A stretch of DNA of 64,000 bases from Kibdelosporangium aridum (lineage in GTDB: Bacteria; Actinomycetota; Actinomycetes; Mycobacteriales; Pseudonocardiaceae), in the NCBI RefSeq assembly GCF_900176515.1, contig NZ_FWXV01000001.1:496001-560000 (forward strand), written 5' to 3'. Numbering within the stretch: the first letter of the stretch is position 1; every line of letters begins with the position of its first letter. The notes under the pieces are model-generated. The model was not told where the DNA came from and did not search any database. It saw only the letters and a program-made list of their open reading frames with translations. The position numbers and the translations under genes were made by a program. Below, piece by piece: positions 58,376-64,000 of the stretch.

Positions 58376-61324
58376 ATGCTCGTCGTACACGCTGCTTGGT
58401 CCTCGACCGGCGGCGTGTGCGTATGGGCGGAGGACGCGACCGTGCCCGTTTCGGCTGTGCGGCCGGGGAAGAAGCCGAAGAAGCATCCGTTCGGTGCCTC
58501 GGCTGAGACGCTGCGCAAGATCTTCGACCTCGGCTCGGAGTTCTCGTTCACCACGTTGCTGCCCTCGTCGAGCATCGGACCCGTGGCGGCACCCGAGTTG
58601 GTCAGGCCCGCGGCGGAGACGAACAAAAAGGTGAAGCTGGCGCCGTGGACGGTGAACGCGTTGGCGTTGACGCCCGACGAAGCCTTGCAGGTATTGCCTG
58701 ATCCGCCGGAGATTCCCAGTGGTTCGTGGCGGTGGATGGCGGCGGTCGCGAGGTTCGCGGTCAGCCTGGTCGATCGCGGACAGGTCCTGCCCGGCCTGGT
58801 GGACGGGCACGCCCGGTGGATCCCGCAGCTGATCGGCGAAGACGAGGACCACACCAGAGCCTTGGACCGGGCGATGCCGGGGGTCGTGCGGGCCGAGATG
58901 GCCGCTCTGCCTGGCTATTTGGTGCCGGTTATGGTGACCGCGTTCGCCGACGCCACGGCACGGGGCCGGGTGGACGAGATTCCGCCCGGGCAGAATCCCA
59001 CGGCCGTTGAGCGGTGGATGCGGGCGTTGACCACGCCGGATGCCCGCGTCGACGGAGATCTGGGCGAGCTGGGGCAGAAACTCAGGGACTGGCACCGGTC
59101 GGCCGCGCCGCCGGTGGGTCCACTGAGGACATGCTTTCGGCTGGCACTCCCGGACGAGGACAGCGACGACTGGCGGGTCGAGTTCCTCCTGCAGGCGACG
59201 GCCGATCCGAGCCTGACGGCCACGGCAAAGGACGTCTGGCACGGCACGGGAGCGGCCAACCTCCTTGCCAGGCATGCCAAGCACCCCGAGGAAGTCCTGC
59301 TCGCGGGACTTGGCCGGGCGAGCCGCGTCTACCCGGAGCTGGACGCGGCCCTGCGCGTCAGCACTCCGGCCGAGCTGCGGACCGATCCGCAAGGGGCGTA
59401 CCGGTTCCTGCGGCAGTCGGCGAACGCGTTGTCGCTGGCCGGGTTCGGCATCCAACTGCCGTCGGCGTTGCAGCGCGGCCCCGAACTCGGCCTGAAACTC
59501 AAGGCCAGCTCGTCGGCGAAGGGGCAGAGTGCGGTCGTCAGCGGCGGTCTGGGCCTCAACGAAATCCTGAACTACCAATGGAAACTGGCCGTCGGCGAGG
59601 ACGAGCTCACCGAGGAGGAGATCGCCGAGCTGGCGAAAGCCAAGGCTCCTCTCGTGCGTCTGCGCGGGAAATGGGTCGAGCTGGACAACGCCCGGCTGCG
59701 GCGGGCGTTGACGTTCCTCGAGCAGTCGGGCGAAGGCGAGATGACCGCCGGTGACCTGCTGCAGGCCGACTCGGCGCTTGCCGAGCAAGGCGTGGACGTC
59801 CCGGTCACCGACGTCGTCGCGGACGGCTGGCTCGGCGACGTGCTGGCCGGGCACATCGAGGATCAGCTGGCACCGGTGTCCACACCGGACAATTTCACCG
59901 CGACCCTGCGGCCCTACCAGGAACGCGGGCTGGCTTGGCTGAGTTTCCTGTCCAGGCGTGGACTTGGTGGGTGCCTCGCCGACGACATGGGACTGGGCAA
60001 AACCGTCCAGCTGCTCGCGCTGATCGCCGCCGAGGGCAGTAGGCCGAACCTGTTGGTATGCCCCATGTCCGTGGTCGGCAACTGGCAACGCGAGGCCGCG
60101 CGGTTCACGCCGGATCTCCGGGTTCACGTCCATCACGGCTCCGGTCGCGTCAGCGGCGCCGAGCTGGCCGCCAAGGTCGCCGAATCGGACCTGGTGATCA
60201 CCACGTACGGGGTCGTGTCCCGTGAGCACGAGGAGCTGGCCGGGCTCGGGTGGCATCGGGTCGTGCTGGACGAAGCGCAGAACATCAAGAACTCCGGATC
60301 GAAACAGGCCCGCGCGGTGCGGGCGCTGCCTGCGGCGCACCGGATCGCACTGACCGGGACGCCGGTGGAGAACCGGCTCGCCGAGCTGTGGTCGGTGATG
60401 GAATTCGCCAACCCCGGGCTGCTCGGGCCGGCCAGCACGTTCCGCACCAAGTTCGCGGTGCCGATCGAGCGCGACAAGAGCGAAACGGTCACCGCGGCGC
60501 TCCGGCGCCGGACGCAGCCGTTCATCCTGCGCCGGGTCAAGACCGACAAGGAGATCATCTCCGATCTGCCCGAGAAGATCGAGATGACGGAGGTCTGCCA
60601 GCTCACCGCCGAGCAGGGGTCGCTGTACCAAGCCGTCGTGGCCGACATGATGGAGCGCATCGAGAACAGCGAGGGCATGGAACGCCGTGGACTCGTGCTG
60701 TCCACGTTGTCGCGGCTCAAACAGGTCTGCAACCACCCGGCGCACCTGCTCAAAGACGGTTCCCGGATGCCCGGCCGCTCAGGGAAACTGGCCAGGCTGG
60801 AGGAAATCCTCGACGAAGCACTGTCCGAAGGGGACAAGGTGCTGTGCTTCACGCAGTTCGCCGAGTTCGGCGAGATGCTGCGGGCGCACCTGACCGCCAA
60901 GTTCGAGCAGCCAGTGCTGTTCCTGCACGGCGGCGTGACCAAGTCCCAGCGTGACGCGATGGTCGAACGGTTCCAGTCCGACGCGGGGCCGCCGATCTTC
61001 GTGCTGTCGCTGAAAGCCGGTGGTGTCGGGCTGAACCTAACCGCTGCGAGCCATGTCGTGCACGTCGACCGGTGGTGGAACCCGGCAGTCGAGGACCAGG
61101 CCACAGACCGCGCGTTCCGCATCGGCCAGCGCCGCAACGTCCAGGTCCGCAAGTTCCTCTGCGCGGGCACGGTCGAAGACCGCGTCGACGCGATGATCCG
61201 CAGCAAGAAGGCCCTGGCCGAGATGGTCGTCGGCACCGGCGAGGACTGGCTCACCGAGCTGTCCACGAACGCGCTGCGCGAGCTGTTCGAGCTCGCACCC
61301 GACGCGGTCGGGGAGGCGGCGTAG
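58376..61324 (+). CDS. SNF2-family DNA translocase/helicase
   Basis: 982 residues. The N-terminal half (about 1-480) is the SNF2-helicase-associated region of bacterial members. The motor follows: Walker A DDMGLGKT near residue 537, DEAQ box LDEAQNIKN near 630, TGTPVENRLAELWS, and the helicase C lobe with LFLHGGVTKSQRDAMVERFQ and DRAFRIGQRRNVQVRKF. Bacterial SNF2 proteins of this type move on double-stranded DNA and are linked to repair or DNA processing. The next gene encodes a SWIM zinc-finger protein and starts at the very next base. Confidence 0.95.
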   Translation: MLVVHAAWSSTGGVCVWAEDATVPVSAVRPGKKPKKHPFGASAETLRKIFDLGSEFSFTTLLPSSSIGPVAAPELVRPAAETNKKVKLAPWTVNALALTPDEALQVLPDPPEIPSGSWRWMAAVARFAVSLVDRGQVLPGLVDGHARWIPQLIGEDEDHTRALDRAMPGVVRAEMAALPGYLVPVMVTAFADATARGRVDEIPPGQNPTAVERWMRALTTPDARVDGDLGELGQKLRDWHRSAAPPVGPLRTCFRLALPDEDSDDWRVEFLLQATADPSLTATAKDVWHGTGAANLLARHAKHPEEVLLAGLGRASRVYPELDAALRVSTPAELRTDPQGAYRFLRQSANALSLAGFGIQLPSALQRGPELGLKLKASSSAKGQSAVVSGGLGLNEILNYQWKLAVGEDELTEEEIAELAKAKAPLVRLRGKWVELDNARLRRALTFLEQSGEGEMTAGDLLQADSALAEQGVDVPVTDVVADGWLGDVLAGHIEDQLAPVSTPDNFTATLRPYQERGLAWLSFLSRRGLGGCLADDMGLGKTVQLLALIAAEGSRPNLLVCPMSVVGNWQREAARFTPDLRVHVHHGSGRVSGAELAAKVAESDLVITTYGVVSREHEELAGLGWHRVVLDEAQNIKNSGSKQARAVRALPAAHRIALTGTPVENRLAELWSVMEFANPGLLGPASTFRTKFAVPIERDKSETVTAALRRRTQPFILRRVKTDKEIISDLPEKIEMTEVCQLTAEQGSLYQAVVADMMERIENSEGMERRGLVLSTLSRLKQVCNHPAHLLKDGSRMPGRSGKLARLEEILDEALSEGDKVLCFTQFAEFGEMLRAHLTAKFEQPVLFLHGGVTKSQRDAMVERFQSDAGPPIFVLSLKAGGVGLNLTAASHVVHVDRWWNPAVEDQATDRAFRIGQRRNVQVRKFLCAGTVEDRVDAMIRSKKALAEMVVGTGEDWLTELSTNALRELFELAPDAVGEAA

Positions 61325-62131
61325 ATGCCGGACGACAAGCCCGACAAGAACTGGTGGCAGGACTACCCGTCGACCGGCCCGATCAAGGTCGAGAACGGCA
61401 TCAAGGCGCGCCGCACCCGAGGCAAGATCGCGACCACCTGGTGGTCGCAGCGCTTCATCACCGTGCTCGAAGAACTGCAGCTCGGCGGGCGGATGAGCCG
61501 CGGCAAGAACTACGCGCGGGCCGGGCAGGTGATGTCGCTGGACATCTCCGCGGGCAAGGTCATCGCGAAGGTGCAGGGCTCCCGGCCGGAACCGTACGCG
61601 GTCAAACTGATCTCGAAGCCGTTGAGCGCCCAGCAGTGGGATCTGGTCACCGAGAAGCTCGCGAGCAAAGCGCTGTTCGCGGCGAAGCTACTGGCCGGGG
61701 AGATGCCGCCGGAGATCGAAGAGGTCTTCGCCGAACTGGACGTCCCCCTGTTCCCGGCCGCCGCCCGAGACCTGCCGATGCACTGCAGCTGCCCGGACTG
61801 GGCGGTGCCATGCAAACACGTCGCCGCGGTGTGTTTCCTGCTGGCGGAACGGTTCGACGAAGACCCGTTCCTGATCTTCGAATGGCGTGGCCGGTCCAAG
61901 GCCGAGTTGCTGGGCAGGCTCCGCAAGAATCGGTCCGAGGACACGCCTGCCGAACCGGAAACGGCATTGGACGTGGAGAACTTCTTCACCGCCGGCCCGC
62001 TCCCGCCGGAGCCCGAGCCGCAGGATGCCGATCTGGTGCTGCTTCGGGTCGACGCGCCCGCGATCCAGGTCCGCGGCGAACCGCTGATCGACGTGCTCAC
62101 GCCGCTCTACCAGCAGTTTCGCCGGACCTGA
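61325..62131 (+). CDS. SWIM zinc-finger protein, partner of the SNF2 helicase
   Basis: 268 residues. The SWIM motif is CSCPDWAVPCKH (about 154-166, CxCxnCxH). It is preceded by a conserved bacterial N-terminal part (TWWSQRFITVLEELQLGGRMSRGKNYARAGQVMSLDI) and followed by a Pro/Glu-rich tail. The motif binds zinc and DNA or protein. SNF2-SWIM gene pairs occur widely in bacteria and probably form one complex. Start and stop of the pair abut without a gap. Confidence 0.93.
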   Translation: MPDDKPDKNWWQDYPSTGPIKVENGIKARRTRGKIATTWWSQRFITVLEELQLGGRMSRGKNYARAGQVMSLDISAGKVIAKVQGSRPEPYAVKLISKPLSAQQWDLVTEKLASKALFAAKLLAGEMPPEIEEVFAELDVPLFPAAARDLPMHCSCPDWAVPCKHVAAVCFLLAERFDEDPFLIFEWRGRSKAELLGRLRKNRSEDTPAEPETALDVENFFTAGPLPPEPEPQDADLVLLRVDAPAIQVRGEPLIDVLTPLYQQFRRT

Positions 62132-62223
62132 GAATTTGGTGTGGGTCTACGACCATCACTGTCCGTAGCACTTGGTCACGCCTAGTCTGTATCCCACCAC
62201 AGGTAATCCGGGGAGGGATTCAG

Positions 62224-64000
62224 GTGGGATTTCAGCTGCTGGGTCCGGTCGAACTATGGGTCGGGGACCACCGGGTGGACGTGGGATCGGCCAAGCAGCG
62301 GTCGGTTCTGGCAGTGCTGTTGCTGGCTGCGGGCAGACCGTGCTCGGTGGAGTCACTGATCGACCGCGTCTGGGGCGAGGAGCCGCCTGCCCAGGTACGC
62401 GGCGCCTTGTACAGCTACATCAGCAGGCTACGCAGGGTCTTGCGCGATACGGGGTACGAGCTACGCCAGCACAACGGCGGTTATCTGCTCGACATCCCGG
62501 TCGAGCTCGTGGACGTCCATCGATTCGACGCGGCGGTGCGCGAAGCCAGGTCCATCCAGGACCTGCCAGTGCGAGTCAACCAGTTGCGCGAAGCGCTGGA
62601 CTGCTGGCGTGGCACGCCTTTGCAGGGCATTTCCGGCCGGTGGGCCGATGAGGTACGCGAAAGCCTGAGCCGCAAACGGGTCAGCGTGTGCACCGACTGG
62701 GCCACCCGGATGATCGACCTGGGTCGCTACGACGAGGTCTCCGATCTGCTGGAACGGGAACTGGCGGAGTATCCGCACGCTGAAGCGGTCGCCTGCCGCT
62801 TGATGACCGCGTTGCAGCGTCAAGGCAGACAAGCCGAGGCGCTGGCGTGTTATGCCGCGCTGCGTGAGCGGTTGATCGACGACCTTGGCACTGAACCGGG
62901 CCCGGAACTGCAGCAGTTGCACCTGAGGCTGCTGCGCGGAGAGGACCCTCCGGTTGTCCGGCCAAGACCGACTGAACCGCCATACCTTGGCTTGGCGACG
63001 TTCCAACCGGATGACACCGCGCGGTTCTTCGGGCGGGCCGAACTCGTTGCCGAACTGCGGTCGCGTTTGACTGAGCACCGGTTTTTCGCTGTGTTCGGTC
63101 CGTCGGGGAGCGGCAAGTCGTCCCTGCTGCGGGCCGGACTGATGGCCGCCATGCGCGCGGAGGGCTGGGAATGCGTGCTGCTGAGCCCCGGGCGGCCCTT
63201 CGAGGTGCCTGACGGGCGGGTGCTGCTGATCGTCGACCAGTTCGAAGAGATCTTCACGCTGTGCGGTGAGGAACAGCGCAATGAGTTCGTCGACGACTTG
63301 CTGTCCCTTGTGGATGCGAAGGTCGTCATCGGTGTGCGGGCTGACTTCTACGCGGCCTGCGCCGGTTTGCCTGCGCTCGTGGCGGCGATGCGCGACCAGC
63401 AAGTGCTTGTCGGGCCGATGGCTGAGAGCGACTTACGTGCGGTGGTGACAGAGCCCGCTGAACGTGCTGATCTGACCGTAGAACCGGCTCTTGTGGACAT
63501 GGTTGTCGCCGAAGTTCTTGGCGAACCAGCCGCGCTGCCACTCGTTTCCCATGCGCTGCTTGAAACCTGGCGCCTTCGGGACAGTGACCGGCTGACCGTC
63601 TCGGCTTATCAGCAGACCGGAGGCGTGCGCGGGGCCATCGCACAGACTGCGGACCGCCTGTACGCCTCGCTGGACACTGATGAACGTCGGATCACGCGCG
63701 ACATCCTGCTTCGGCTCACCGCACCCGGCGACGGCCCGGAGGACACCAGGCGACGAGTACATCGCGCGGAACTGGGCCAGAGCGGTGCTGTGCTGGGCAA
63801 GTTGGCCGAGGCCCGACTGGTCACACTCGACGAGGACACCGTGACCATCGTGCACGAGAGCTTGGTCAGAGGCTGGCCGACGTTGCGGCAGTGGATCAAC
63901 GAGGACCGCGACCGGCTGCGCGAGCATCGGCGGTTGACCGAAGCCGCAACCGATTGGGACCACCATGCCCGTGACGACAGCTTGTTGTATCGCGGCGCCC
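62224..64000 (+). CDS. BTAD-type regulator with nSTAND1 ATPase domain, 3' end outside the window
   Basis: 592 residues visible from GTG 62224, with GGGAGGG upstream; the frame is still open at 64000. Order: OmpR-like winged helix (VGFQLLGPVELWVG ... RGALYSYISRLRRVL), activator domain (about 95-245), then a STAND ATPase beginning FFGRAELVAELRSRL. P-loop FGPSGSGKSSLLRAGL is near residue 292 and Walker B VLLIVDQFEEIF follows. This matches nSTAND1 proteins, which usually continue into WD40 repeats. It is probably a conditional switch controlling transcription. What it senses is unknown. Confidence 0.9.
   Translation, partial: MGFQLLGPVELWVGDHRVDVGSAKQRSVLAVLLLAAGRPCSVESLIDRVWGEEPPAQVRGALYSYISRLRRVLRDTGYELRQHNGGYLLDIPVELVDVHRFDAAVREARSIQDLPVRVNQLREALDCWRGTPLQGISGRWADEVRESLSRKRVSVCTDWATRMIDLGRYDEVSDLLERELAEYPHAEAVACRLMTALQRQGRQAEALACYAALRERLIDDLGTEPGPELQQLHLRLLRGEDPPVVRPRPTEPPYLGLATFQPDDTARFFGRAELVAELRSRLTEHRFFAVFGPSGSGKSSLLRAGLMAAMRAEGWECVLLSPGRPFEVPDGRVLLIVDQFEEIFTLCGEEQRNEFVDDLLSLVDAKVVIGVRADFYAACAGLPALVAAMRDQQVLVGPMAESDLRAVVTEPAERADLTVEPALVDMVVAEVLGEPAALPLVSHALLETWRLRDSDRLTVSAYQQTGGVRGAIAQTADRLYASLDTDERRITRDILLRLTAPGDGPEDTRRRVHRAELGQSGAVLGKLAEARLVTLDEDTVTIVHESLVRGWPTLRQWINEDRDRLREHRRLTEAATDWDHHARDDSLLYRGA

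Overview
The window is high-GC DNA (roughly 68-70 % by eye) with GTG and TTG starts, dense gene packing, several starts that look leaderless, a Streptomyces-type conservon, Tat-exported enzymes, SARP/STAND regulators and an F420-type oxidoreductase. This points to a soil actinomycete, most likely in the Pseudonocardiales. The genus cannot be fixed from the sequence alone. No rRNA, tRNA, CRISPR array or intact insertion sequence was seen.

Layout. 1-8.3 kb: an MFS exporter fragment, a lipoprotein with a duplicated 3' end, a secreted NPP1/NLP-type protein, a secreted streptogrisin-like protease, an unidentified gene pair, and an MFS/TetR divergon. 8.3-11.6 kb: an FMN reductase and MFS exporter behind a SoxR-like box, a ketopantoate-reductase-like enzyme, and an HxlR regulator with two palindromic operators. 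11.6-14.4 kb: an excalibur-type membrane protein and an MHS transporter. 14.0-18.6 kb: a minus-strand run encoding an ECF sigma factor, a membrane-anchored SsuA/THI5-type binding protein, a stand-alone Lsr2 dimerisation domain, a degenerate cyclase-homology protein, an FGGY sugar kinase and a small membrane protein. 18.9-24.5 kb: a secreted beta-propeller protein, a small membrane protein, foldback repeat element A and a complete conservon (CvnA-D).

24.6-31.0 kb is the most unusual part. A small apparent biosynthetic locus encodes a 582-residue protein that looks like a DMATS-type aromatic prenyltransferase fused to a heme-oxygenase-like diiron oxidase. Next to it are a nucleotidyltransferase, a GNAT acetyltransferase, a Tat-exported cytokinin-dehydrogenase-like flavoprotein and an HD hydrolase. 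A GlxA-type AraC regulator is divergent.

31.0-37.5 kb encodes secreted hydrolases: a sialidase and a phosphoesterase with LamG-like modules, and a PhoD phosphatase. 37.6-38.6 kb holds a decayed DUF222/13E12 gene and foldback element B with a 25-bp tandem array; B is homologous to A. 38.6-46.3 kb is a carbohydrate-use region: GntR regulator, ABC importer without its ATPase, an aldose-epimerase-like protein, a GH18 chitinase with a DasR-like site, and a GH105-like hydrolase. 46.4-58.3 kb: MarR/LLM oxidoreductase, alpha-carbonic anhydrase, an ABC/FtsX exporter, a LacI regulator, an AfsR-like regulator, and TetR with two SDR enzymes. 58.4-64 kb: a SNF2 helicase with a SWIM partner and the 5' part of a BTAD-nSTAND regulator that runs off the window.
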